The position numbers and the translations under genes were made by a program. Source: Ligilactobacillus aviarius subsp. aviarius DSM 20655 (lineage in GTDB: Bacteria > Bacillota > Bacilli > Lactobacillales > Lactobacillaceae). Taken from it: a stretch of DNA of 64,000 bases. Shown here in pieces: positions 56,099 to 64,000 of the stretch. Position 1 is the stretch's first letter; every line of letters starts with the position of its first letter. Under the pieces are notes generated by a model. That model searched no databases. It was not told the DNA's origin and saw nothing but the letters and a program-made list of their open reading frames with translations. The stretch lies in the NCBI RefSeq assembly GCF_001436315.1, contig NZ_AYZA01000024.1, positions 86,800-150,799 on the forward strand, written 5' to 3'.

Positions 56099-56401
56099 AT
56101 GGCACAACGTCAACGGAAAATTCCGATGAGAAAAGATATTGTAACTGGCGAAATGCTTCCTAAAAAGGAACTTGTTCGGGTTGTGAAGAATAAGGAAAAC
56201 GAAGTTGCAATCGACCCGACAGGTAAGCAAAACGGCCGTGGCGCATACATCCACCTCGATGTTGATGTTGCAAAGCAAGCCAAGGAAGAAAAGACATTTG
56301 ATAAGGCATTCGGAATTAAGATCAGCGATGATTTTTACGATGAATTGATTGCCTACGTTGATCACAAGGTCGCACGGATTAAGTTGTTTGGTCATGAATA
56401 A
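56099..56401 (+). CDS. ylxR: YlxR (RnpM) RNA-binding protein
   Basis: A 100-residue basic protein of the YlxR family, reported in B. subtilis to bind RNase P RNA and modulate its activity. The family pattern PMRKDIVTGEMLPKKELVRV and the GRGAYIHLD motif (about residues 48-56) are present. It overlaps the next gene by eight bases (ATGAATAA), so ylxR and ylxQ are coupled. Confidence 0.93.
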   Translation: MAQRQRKIPMRKDIVTGEMLPKKELVRVVKNKENEVAIDPTGKQNGRGAYIHLDVDVAKQAKEEKTFDKAFGIKISDDFYDELIAYVDHKVARIKLFGHE

Positions 56402-56699
56402 AAAGCAAGTTTTAAATCTGCTTGGGTTAGCGCAACGGGCACGCAAAATCACGACTGGCGAAGATTTAGTTTTGAAGAAGATTCAAAAGCATCAAGCGCA
56501 GATCGTCTTTTTAGCTGCGGATTGCGGACAAACAACGCAAAAGAAGTTCTCTGATAAGTGTCAGAGCTACCAAGTTCCATTGGCAACGAACTTTACGCGC
56601 GCAGAGCTAAGCGTTGCGATTGGACAGGTGCGTTCGATCATTGCAGTTACAGATTCCGGTTTTGGAAAGAAGTTAAAATCATTATTGTTTTCTGAATAA
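56394..56699 (+). CDS. ylxQ: YlxQ, L7Ae-family ribosomal protein-like RNA binder
   Basis: A 101-residue L7Ae/L30e-fold protein: LLGLAQRARKITTGEDLVL and IVFLAADCGQTTQKKF match the kink-turn-binding fold. I choose ATG 56394, inside the end of ylxR, because the protein then starts MNKKQVLNLLGLAQRA like its relatives; the longer frame from 56349 is unneeded. Its role in B. subtilis is not fully defined. Confidence 0.92.
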   Translation: MNKKQVLNLLGLAQRARKITTGEDLVLKKIQKHQAQIVFLAADCGQTTQKKFSDKCQSYQVPLATNFTRAELSVAIGQVRSIIAVTDSGFGKKLKSLLFSE

Positions 56700-56707
56700 T
56701 GCGAATC

Positions 56708-56750
56708 CCATTTCGCGTGAAAACATAATGATTTGAAATACGCGAAATGG
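56708..56750 (+). promoter_or_regulatory. Inverted repeat in the infB leader overlapping the ribosome binding site
   Basis: Perfect 11-base arms (56708-56718 and 56740-56750; right arm ACGCGAAATGG) can pair across a 21-base loop. The last two G residues of the right arm are the first bases of the infB ribosome binding site GGAGGG (56749-56754), so folding would partly hide it. This suggests translational or RNA-stability control of initiation factor 2. Confidence 0.6.
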
Positions 56751-56762
56751 AGGGATTTGCAT

Positions 56763-59117
56763 ATGAGTAAAAAGAGAATATATCAAATCGCACATGAATT
56801 AGATGTCAGCAGCAAGGAAGTCATTGCTGCTGCGAAGAAGAACGGCATCAAGGTTGGCAATCACATGTCAATGCTTGATGAAAATGAAGAACAAACGGTT
56901 AAGAAGAGCTTAGGCAAGGGTGCAAAGCCGCAAAAGGCCCAAGCCCAACCAGCCCCAGCTAAGAAGGCTGCACCAAAGGCAGCTTCAAAGCCGGTTCAAG
57001 CTAAAGATTCTCACAACAACAATAATAAAATGAAACAAAATCACGCAAATCAAAATCACGGATACAATGATCAGAAGAACAAGAACTTCAAGAATCAACG
57101 TCCAGCCAATAATCATTCAAACCAAAATAATAACCATGTGAAGGCTCAATCACATGATAATGGTGAGAACGGAAATCACTTCAGCAACAACAAGAAGTTT
57201 AACAAGAAGAACAAGCGCAATGGCGGTTTCAATAACAGCAATGATTTCCAACGCAACAAGTTCAATAAGAAGAACAAAAAGAAGAGCAAGAAGGAACGCC
57301 GTCAAGATCGGCGGAACCAAAAGAAGAATCCAGTTCCGCAACGCAAGAACAAGCCGTTACCAGAAACCCTTGTTTATACGGTCGGTATGAGTGTTGCTGA
57401 TATTGCGAAGAAGATCCACCGTGAACCAGCTGAAATCATCAAGAAGCTCTTTATGATGGGGGTCATGGTCAACCAAAACCAATCCCTTGATAAGGACACG
57501 ATTGAAATCTTAGCGGATGATTATGGCATCAAGGCTGAAGAAAAGGTCGAAGTCGATGTTTCAGATATCGATAAGTTCTTTGAAGACGAAGAAAAGAACC
57601 ACAAACACCTTGAAGCACGGCCACCAGTTGTTACGATCATGGGGCACGTTGACCACGGGAAGACAACGTTGCTTGACCACTTGCGGCACTCCCACATTAC
57701 TGCCGGTGAAGCCGGGGGGATTACACAGCATATCGGGGCTTACCAAATCAAACACGACGGGAAGACAATTACCTTCTTGGATACTCCAGGACACGCTGCC
57801 TTCACGAACATGCGGGCGCGTGGGGCTGATATTACCGATATTACCGTCTTAGTCGTTGCAGCTGACGACGGGGTAATGCCGCAAACAATTGAAGCCATCC
57901 ACCACTCTCAAGCAGCTGGCGTTCCAATCATTGTTGCGGTCAACAAGATCGATAAGCCGGGTGCAAATCCAAACCACGTTATGGAACAATTGACCGAATA
58001 TGGCTTGATTCCTGAAGACTGGGGCGGTGACACGATCTTCGTTGAAATTTCAGCTAAGTTAGGGCAAAACATCGATGAATTGCTTGACATGATTTTGCTT
58101 CAAGCTGAAATGATGGAATTGAAGGCTAACCCGAAACAACATGGTGCCGGCTCCGTAATTGAAGCCCGCCTTGATAAGGGTAAGGGTTCCGTTGCTTCAT
58201 TGTTAGTTCAACAAGGTACATTGCACGTCGGTGACCCAATTGTTGTCGGCAATACCTTTGGCCGGGTTCGGACAATGACCAACGATCGCGGAAAAGCCGT
58301 TCACAAGGCTAAACCAGGAACCCCAGTTGAAATTACCGGGTTAAACGATGTTCCGGATTCAGGGGATCGGTTCGTAACGTTCAACGATGAAAAGACTGCA
58401 CGGGCAGCCGGTGAAAAACGGGCTGAACAAGCATTGATCAAGGAACGGAGCAAGACAACACACGTTACATTGGATAACTTGTTCGATACGATCAAGGAAG
58501 GCGAAATGAAGGAAGTTGACTTGATCATCAAGGCCGATGTTCAAGGTTCCGTTGAAGCCCTTGCTCAAAGTTTCCAAAAGATTGACGTTGAAGGTGTTCG
58601 GGTCAATATCATTCACCAAGCCGTTGGGGCAATCAACGAAAGTGATATTACCTTAGCCGAAGCTTCAAATGCGATCATTATTGGGTTCAACGTGCGGCCA
58701 ACACCGCTTGCTAAGCAACAAGCCGATGCTGATGGCGTTGACATCCGGTTGCACAACGTTATTTACAAGGCAATCGATGAAGTTGAAACGGCGATGAAAG
58801 GGATGCTTGAACCAGAATATCAAGAAAAGGTTACTGGTCAAGTTGAAATCCGTGAAACTTACAAGGTATCGAAGTTGGGAACGATCGGTGGGGCTTACGT
58901 CATCGATGGTTATATCCAACGCGATAGCGGCGTACGGGTCATCCGGAACGGTGTGGTTATCTATGATGGTAAACTTGCAAGTTTGAAACGGTTCAAGGAT
59001 GACGTTAAACAAGTTAAGGCCGGCTACGAATGTGGTTTAATGATCGAAAAGTATAACGACATTAAAGTTGGCGATCAACTTGAAGCATACGTAATGGAAG
59101 AAGTTCCAGTTGAATAA
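56763..59117 (+). CDS. infB: Translation initiation factor IF-2
   Basis: IF-2 recruits fMet-tRNA to the 30S subunit. The 784-residue GTPase has an N-terminal IF2N domain ([20 protein letters not shown]), a long Asn/Lys/Gln-rich linker (about 50-200), a second IF2N, then the G domain with GHVDHGKT (about 293), DTPGHAAF and NKID, and C-terminal barrel domains. ATG 56763 has GGAGGG eight bases upstream; the earlier in-frame codon at 56733 lies inside the leader hairpin. The Asn-rich linker is common in lactobacilli. Confidence 0.97.
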   Translation: MSKKRIYQIAHELDVSSKEVIAAAKKNGIKVGNHMSMLDENEEQTVKKSLGKGAKPQKAQAQPAPAKKAAPKAASKPVQAKDSHNNNNKMKQNHANQNHGYNDQKNKNFKNQRPANNHSNQNNNHVKAQSHDNGENGNHFSNNKKFNKKNKRNGGFNNSNDFQRNKFNKKNKKKSKKERRQDRRNQKKNPVPQRKNKPLPETLVYTVGMSVADIAKKIHREPAEIIKKLFMMGVMVNQNQSLDKDTIEILADDYGIKAEEKVEVDVSDIDKFFEDEEKNHKHLEARPPVVTIMGHVDHGKTTLLDHLRHSHITAGEAGGITQHIGAYQIKHDGKTITFLDTPGHAAFTNMRARGADITDITVLVVAADDGVMPQTIEAIHHSQAAGVPIIVAVNKIDKPGANPNHVMEQLTEYGLIPEDWGGDTIFVEISAKLGQNIDELLDMILLQAEMMELKANPKQHGAGSVIEARLDKGKGSVASLLVQQGTLHVGDPIVVGNTFGRVRTMTNDRGKAVHKAKPGTPVEITGLNDVPDSGDRFVTFNDEKTARAAGEKRAEQALIKERSKTTHVTLDNLFDTIKEGEMKEVDLIIKADVQGSVEALAQSFQKIDVEGVRVNIIHQAVGAINESDITLAEASNAIIIGFNVRPTPLAKQQADADGVDIRLHNVIYKAIDEVETAMKGMLEPEYQEKVTGQVEIRETYKVSKLGTIGGAYVIDGYIQRDSGVRVIRNGVVIYDGKLASLKRFKDDVKQVKAGYECGLMIEKYNDIKVGDQLEAYVMEEVPVE

Positions 59118-59137
59118 GATTAAGGGAGGCTGGTAAA

Positions 59138-59497
59138 ATGGCACAACAAGTGCGAGTTGGCCGACTCGCTCAAGAAATTCAGCGCGAAGTCAATGATATT
59201 TTGCAAAAACGTGTACGTGACCCACGAGTTCAAGGGGTTACAATTACTGGCGTCGAAGTAACTGGTGATTTGCAACATGCAACGATTTATTACAGTATTC
59301 TTTCAGATTTAGCTTCAGATGCAGAAAAAACACAACGGGGCTTAGATAAGGCAACGGGCTTGATTCGGCGCGAATTAGGCCATCGCTTAAGTATCTATGT
59401 CACTCCTGAAATTAAATTTGAACAGGACGAATCAGTGCGGTATGGTGACCACATTGATGAATTGTTGAACAAGCTTCACCAACAAGATAAGTTTTAA
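59138..59497 (+). CDS. rbfA: RbfA, ribosome-binding factor A
   Basis: A 119-residue KH-fold factor for 30S maturation. It contains VGRLAQEIQREVNDILQKRV, RDPRVQGVTITGVEVTGDL and FEQDESVRYGDHIDELL near the C-terminus, all family hallmarks. Follows infB after 20 bases with AGGGAGG upstream, and is followed by a strong terminator before truB. Confidence 0.96.
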   Translation: MAQQVRVGRLAQEIQREVNDILQKRVRDPRVQGVTITGVEVTGDLQHATIYYSILSDLASDAEKTQRGLDKATGLIRRELGHRLSIYVTPEIKFEQDESVRYGDHIDELLNKLHQQDKF

Positions 59498-59502
59498 GTA
59501 AG

Positions 59503-59552
59503 AAGGTGTGACGAAACCATGGAATGAACGGTGGTTTGGTCGCACCTTTTTT
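59503..59552 (+). terminator. Strong terminator between rbfA and truB
   Basis: Long arms at about 59503-59519 and 59532-59548 pair with a few mismatches, followed by T residues. This closes the rimP-rbfA unit and shows that truB starts downstream. Confidence 0.85.
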
Positions 59553-59576
59553 GATATGGAAAGAGGGAGTGAACAA

Positions 59577-60497
59577 ATGGACGGAATTTTACCACTTTAC
59601 AAGGATCGTGGAATGACCAGTAACGATGCCGTAATGAAGTGTCGTGGAATATTTCAAACGCGGAAGGTCGGGCATAGCGGCACGCTTGATCCGAATGTTG
59701 ACGGTGTTTTACCGATTTGTATTGGCAAGGGCACGAAAACTGTTAACTATTTAATGCAGTCCGGAAAGAAATATCGCGGCGAAGTCACGTTGGGGTTTGC
59801 CACGACTACCGAAGATCTTGATGGCGAAAAAGTTGAAGAAACGCCGTTAAAGCAACCATTTACTGATGATCAGATTCAGCAAATGATGGATTCGATGACG
59901 GGTGAGATCATTCAAATCCCGCCGATGTATTCGGCCGTTAAGGTTCACGGCAAACGGCTATATGAATATGCGCGCGCTGGCGAAGAAGTTGAACGGCCGC
60001 AACGCAAAGTGACGATCAAATCGTTTAAGCTGACAGATCCAAGCGAATTTGATGAAGCCACGGGATTGCAGAAAGCGAAGTTTGAAGTGGAATGTTCAAA
60101 GGGAACCTATGTCCGGACGCTGGCCGTTGATTTGGGCAAGAAACTTGGCGTGGCTGCAGTGATGTCCGACTTGACCCGGCTTCAAAGCGGTGGTTTCACG
60201 CTTGACCAGACGATCTCATTGGCAGAGTTGCAAAAATTGAAGGACAACGGGGAGGATTTGCAAAAGGTCCTTTTCCCGGTCGGCTATGCTTTCCGGAAAT
60301 ATCCGCAAGCTGAGTTAACGGCCTTTCAATGGAAGATCGTTAAAAACGGCGGTTTTCTTCAAGCAAAACATATGCACACGGATACTCCGTTACTGGTCCT
60401 GAATTTTGACGGAAAGACGCGCGCATTATACAAGTACGATGCGGCGAAAAAGGCATACCGGCCAGAACAGATGATTGATTTAACTGAGGAAGGATAA
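59577..60497 (+). CDS. truB: TruB, tRNA pseudouridine-55 synthase
   Basis: TruB converts U55 of tRNAs to pseudouridine. The 306-residue protein has DGILPLYKDRGMTSNDAVM, the catalytic motif KVGHSGTLDPNVDGVLP (catalytic Asp in GTLDP, about residue 39) and SKGTYVRTLAVDLG. I choose ATG 59577 with AGAGGGAG upstream; the frame could extend to 59508, but that part lies in the terminator. Confidence 0.95.
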   Translation: MDGILPLYKDRGMTSNDAVMKCRGIFQTRKVGHSGTLDPNVDGVLPICIGKGTKTVNYLMQSGKKYRGEVTLGFATTTEDLDGEKVEETPLKQPFTDDQIQQMMDSMTGEIIQIPPMYSAVKVHGKRLYEYARAGEEVERPQRKVTIKSFKLTDPSEFDEATGLQKAKFEVECSKGTYVRTLAVDLGKKLGVAAVMSDLTRLQSGGFTLDQTISLAELQKLKDNGEDLQKVLFPVGYAFRKYPQAELTAFQWKIVKNGGFLQAKHMHTDTPLLVLNFDGKTRALYKYDAAKKAYRPEQMIDLTEEG

Positions 60498-60501
60498 AGA
60501 T

Positions 60502-61446
60502 ATGCAAGTGATTGAAATTTCTGAACCGCTTGATTTGCAAAAGATTCCCAATGAGGATGTCGTGCTTGCAATGGGCTTTTTTGATGGGGTTCATCGCGGT
60601 CATCAGGCGGTTATTCAACGTGCCAAGCAGATTGCAGCGCAACGCCATTTAAAACTTGCAATCATGACGTTTGACCGTTTTCCGAAAATTTATTTTCGCA
60701 ACATTGATCCGCAGGCAGTTAAATATGTCACGCCCTTAAAGCAACGTTTAAAACGGTTTGAACAGCAAGGCATCGAGATTGCATACGTTGCCCGTTTTGA
60801 TGAAGCGATGGCCAAGTTGGCGCCGCAGTATTTTGTTGATCATTTTATGGTCGATCTGCATGCGAAGGTCGTCGTTGCCGGATTTGATTACACGTATGGG
60901 AAACCGAACGTGGCAAACATGGCAACTCTGCCACAGTTTGCGCAGGGGCGGTTTGATGTTGTGACGGTTGATCGCCAAGTATTGAATGCTGAAAAAATCG
61001 GGACAACGCAGATTAAGACGGCCCTCGATCAGGGTAAAATCGAAAAGGTCAACCAGCTGTTAGGCTACCGGTTCAGTTTTCCTGGAAAAGTCGTTCACGG
61101 TGAAGCCCGCGGACGTAAACTGGGATTCCCAACATTGAATATTCAGCCTGCAAAGGATCAATGGATTCCGGGAATCGGCGTGTATGCCGTGCGGGTCAAA
61201 GTTGATGATCAGTGGTATCAAGGAATGTGCTCGGTCAGCCATAATGAAACGTTTGGCAATAATCCATTAACGATCGAGATCAACCTTTTTGATTTTAGCC
61301 AAATGATTTATGGCCAAGAAGTTGAAGTTGAGTGGGATCAATATCTGCGCGTACCGGTTAAATTTGAATCGGTTGACCAGTTGATTGCGCAGTTGAAGCA
61401 GGATCAGACCGATACTCAGGAGTATTTCGCAAAAGATTTTAAATAA
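60502..61446 (+). CDS. ribF: RibF (RibCF), bifunctional riboflavin kinase/FAD synthetase
   Basis: Makes FMN and then FAD from riboflavin, including the FAD needed by PdhD. The 314-residue protein has an N-terminal nucleotidyltransferase domain (AMGFFDGVHRGHQAVI, about residues 20-35; GFDYTYGKPNVANM) and a C-terminal riboflavin kinase domain (GKVVHGEARGRKLGFPTLNI, about 194-213). Follows truB after four bases, the conserved order. Confidence 0.96.
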   Translation: MQVIEISEPLDLQKIPNEDVVLAMGFFDGVHRGHQAVIQRAKQIAAQRHLKLAIMTFDRFPKIYFRNIDPQAVKYVTPLKQRLKRFEQQGIEIAYVARFDEAMAKLAPQYFVDHFMVDLHAKVVVAGFDYTYGKPNVANMATLPQFAQGRFDVVTVDRQVLNAEKIGTTQIKTALDQGKIEKVNQLLGYRFSFPGKVVHGEARGRKLGFPTLNIQPAKDQWIPGIGVYAVRVKVDDQWYQGMCSVSHNETFGNNPLTIEINLFDFSQMIYGQEVEVEWDQYLRVPVKFESVDQLIAQLKQDQTDTQEYFAKDFK

Positions 61447-61473
61447 TTAGCACTCGATTAATTAATCTGCTAA
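61447..61473 (+). promoter_or_regulatory. Degenerate CIRCE-like element
   Basis: TTAGCACTC (61447-61455), nine bases, ATCTGCTAA (61465-61473): CIRCE geometry with a perfect left arm and two mismatches in the right arm. It begins directly after the ribF stop codon and 73 bases before the functional CIRCE. Confidence 0.6.
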
Positions 61474-61490
61474 AAAAATGCGTAAAACCC

Positions 61491-61519
61491 TTGACGCAGG
61501 TACAGATATTATGTAATAT
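61491..61519 (+). promoter_or_regulatory. Promoter of the hrcA-grpE-dnaK operon
   Basis: TTGACG (61491-61496), 17 bases, TAATAT (61514-61519). It lies between the two CIRCE elements, and the main CIRCE covers the transcription start. Confidence 0.85.
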
Positions 61520-61528
61520 ATAATTGAC

Positions 61529-61555
61529 TTAGCACTTGAGGGTGTTAAGTGCTAA
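61529..61555 (+). promoter_or_regulatory. CIRCE operator
   Basis: Perfect nine-base arms TTAGCACTT (61529-61537) and AAGTGCTAA (61547-61555) with the standard nine-base spacer. This is the HrcA repressor site, located right after the promoter and just before the hrcA ribosome binding site, so HrcA represses its own operon. Confidence 0.97.
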
Positions 61556-61569
61556 AGAGGTGATTGTAA

Positions 61570-62598
61570 ATGTTAACAGATAGACAATTGTCAATTCTGA
61601 AAGCCATTATTCAGAATTACACGGATGTCGGGCAGCCGATTGGGTCTAAAAAGTTGCAAGAACAATTGCCAATTCACGTAAGTTCAGCCACCATTCGGAA
61701 TGAGATGGCCGCACTTGAACGTCAAGGGTTTATTATGAAGCAGCATTCAAGTTCCGGAAGAATTCCGTCGCTTGAAGGATATCGTTACTATGTTGATAAC
61801 TTGCTTGAACCGGATAAACTTGATCGCAACGTTGTCAGCCGGATTCGAAAATCATTGAATAATGAATTTGCGAAGGTCGATGACATCGTTGCTTTATCCG
61901 CTCAGTTGTTATCTCAGATGACGAATTACGTTGCGATTTCATTAAAACCTGGTTCAAACGATGTCGTGGTCGAAGGGTTCCGGTTGGTTCCGCTCGGTAA
62001 CCAGCAGGTCATGGTCTTGCTGGTTACCAGCGATGGATCCGTTGAAAATCAGATTTTCAGCATTCCTGAAAATATTCATGGCGATCAGCTTGAAGCGGTG
62101 ATCCGGTTGATCAACGAAGAAGTTGTCGGATTACCGTTGAGTGAAGTTTCAGAGCATTTGATCAAAGCCATTCCGCAAGTTTCAAGTTATTTGCGGAATT
62201 CGAATGACTTTATCGAAACGTTTGGCGATATTCTTGACAAGGCAGTGCGTGAGCACATGTATGTCAGCGGCAAACATAATGTTTTGGACTTTGTTCAGGA
62301 TGATGATCTTGAAAAGGTCAAATCGTTGTATTCTCTGATCGACCGGCCAACTGATTTACGGAAACTCGTGAAGAGCAATGGCGAAGATGTTGCTGTGAAG
62401 ATCAATGATGATCATGATTCAGCATTGAATTACAGTTTAGTATCAGCAACTTACGATGATGGTAATCATGGACATGGGTTAATTGCAATTCTTGGACCAA
62501 CGAATATGCATTATTCGCAGGTGATCGGAATGTTGGATACGTTCCGGGATGAATTATCAAAGCGGTTAATCAATTACTACCGAAATTTTAACGAATAG
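61570..62598 (+). CDS. hrcA: HrcA, heat-shock repressor
   Basis: HrcA binds CIRCE and represses class I heat-shock genes, with activity dependent on GroEL. The 342-residue protein has an N-terminal winged helix (MLTDRQLSILKAIIQNYTD; SSATIRNEMAALERQGF) and the effector domain ending around LIAILGPTNMHYSQVIGML. ATG 61570 follows AGAGGTG. First gene of hrcA-grpE-dnaK. Confidence 0.97.
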   Translation: MLTDRQLSILKAIIQNYTDVGQPIGSKKLQEQLPIHVSSATIRNEMAALERQGFIMKQHSSSGRIPSLEGYRYYVDNLLEPDKLDRNVVSRIRKSLNNEFAKVDDIVALSAQLLSQMTNYVAISLKPGSNDVVVEGFRLVPLGNQQVMVLLVTSDGSVENQIFSIPENIHGDQLEAVIRLINEEVVGLPLSEVSEHLIKAIPQVSSYLRNSNDFIETFGDILDKAVREHMYVSGKHNVLDFVQDDDLEKVKSLYSLIDRPTDLRKLVKSNGEDVAVKINDDHDSALNYSLVSATYDDGNHGHGLIAILGPTNMHYSQVIGMLDTFRDELSKRLINYYRNFNE

Positions 62599-62614
62599 GA
62601 AAAGGGGTGTTGAT

Positions 62615-63214
62615 TTGGCTAAGGAAGAAGAAAAGCGGACGAATAAGAAGTCTGCAGAAGACTTAAACGTTGATGAAAAAGAACAAAAGCACGTTTCAAA
62701 GAAGGCGGCCGAAGATTTGAACGCCGAGTCAAATGAACAAACTGATAACCAATCAGATTTGGAACAGCAAATTGCTGATCTGCAAGCGAAGTACGATGAA
62801 ATGGAAGATAAATATCTTCGTGCTGAAGCTGAAATGCAAAATATGACAAAGCGGTTCAAAAATGAACAAGCTCAATTATTGAAATATGAAGGTCAGAAAC
62901 TTGCAACCGAGATTTTGCCAGTGATGGATAACCTTAACCGGGCATTGCAAATTGAAGTTGAAGATGAAGCCTCATCTCAATTGAAGCACGGAATTGAAAT
63001 GGTTGCCAAGGATATGGAAAAGGCCTTAAAAGATAACGAAATTACAAAAATCGAAGCATTGAATCAGCCATTTGATCCAACGAAACACCAAGCAGTTAAG
63101 AGTGTTCCCGTTGAAAAGGGTCAAAAAGCTGAGACCGTCGTTGAAGTTTATCAAGACGGTTACATGCTCAAAGATCGTGTTTTACGTCCAGCAATGGTCG
63201 TTGTTGCACAATAA
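62615..63214 (+). CDS. grpE: GrpE, nucleotide exchange factor for DnaK
   Basis: The 199-residue protein has a charged, Lys/Glu-rich N-terminus (about residues 1-50), a long coiled coil with DLEQQIADLQAKYDEMEDKY, and the C-terminal beta domain with VEVYQDGYMLKDRVLRPAMV, the GrpE signature. The start is TTG 62615 after AAAGGGGTG. In the CIRCE-controlled operon between hrcA and dnaK. Confidence 0.96.
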   Translation: MAKEEEKRTNKKSAEDLNVDEKEQKHVSKKAAEDLNAESNEQTDNQSDLEQQIADLQAKYDEMEDKYLRAEAEMQNMTKRFKNEQAQLLKYEGQKLATEILPVMDNLNRALQIEVEDEASSQLKHGIEMVAKDMEKALKDNEITKIEALNQPFDPTKHQAVKSVPVEKGQKAETVVEVYQDGYMLKDRVLRPAMVVVAQ

Positions 63215-63217
63215 TAA

Positions 63218-64000
<783 letters not shown>

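Noticed and set aside
59508-59576. Upstream extension of truB to 59508
   Set aside because: The extension is the reading of a strong terminator hairpin, and the family begins at the MDGILPL start.

Overview
The window is a piece of a Lactobacillaceae-type (low-GC Firmicutes) chromosome. This rests on gene order (priA-fmt-rsmB-stp-prkC-rsgA, plsX-acpP-rnc-smc-ftsY-ylxM-ffh-rpsP-khpA-rimM-trmD-rplS, uppS-cdsA-rseP-proS-polC, rimP-nusA-ylxR-ylxQ-infB-rbfA-truB-ribF-hrcA-grpE-dnaK), on Gram-positive features (PolC, PASTA kinase, CIRCE/HrcA, YlxM), on AGGAGG-type ribosome binding sites and on frequent TTG starts. I cannot name the genus. Apart from rpmB, all recognised genes are on the plus strand.

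Layout. 1-9.6 kb: end of coaBC, priA, fmt, rsmB, the PP2C phosphatase/PASTA kinase pair, rsgA and thiN (no rpe between the last two). 9.6-16.5 kb: rpmB (minus strand), then an Asp23-like gene, fakA, recG, plsX, acpP and rnc, linking fatty-acid activation to phospholipid synthesis. 16.5-25.9 kb: smc, the SRP genes ftsY-ylxM-ffh, and the ribosome/tRNA set rpsP-khpA-rimM-trmD-rplS. 25.9-26.5 kb: a gene-free stretch with terminators, a palindrome and a possible gene remnant. 26.5-32.5 kb: a complete pyruvate dehydrogenase operon (pdhABCD) followed by lplA, whose product can lipoylate PdhC. 32.5-43.1 kb: pyrH-frr and uppS-cdsA-rseP-proS-polC. pyrH lacks its usual rpsB-tsf neighbours.

43.1-54.4 kb is an accessory island of about 11 kb that splits the usually adjacent polC and rimP. 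It opens with four consecutive promoter-plus-terminator units without a clear reading frame (candidate small RNAs, one folding as a closed three-way junction). It then carries a 53-codon gene, a secreted Asp/Gly/His-rich protein, a membrane acyltransferase, a polyprenyl-phosphate-type GT2 glycosyltransferase, one GT-C-like membrane protein and three tandem paralogous large membrane proteins of the PTPS-related/YfhO-like kind, and ends with a 63-codon gene. The natural reading is a cell-surface glycosylation (and acylation) locus in which the GT2 enzyme charges a lipid carrier and the polytopic proteins use it outside the membrane. The substrate is unknown. The AT-rich part (47.2-54.0 kb) has visibly different codon use from the core genes.

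54.4-64 kb: the rimP-nusA-infB translation operon with an attenuator-like hairpin in its leader, then rbfA, truB, ribF, and the start of the hrcA-grpE-dnaK heat-shock operon under a CIRCE operator. dnaK runs off the end. I saw no rRNA, tRNA, CRISPR array, insertion sequence or integrase.
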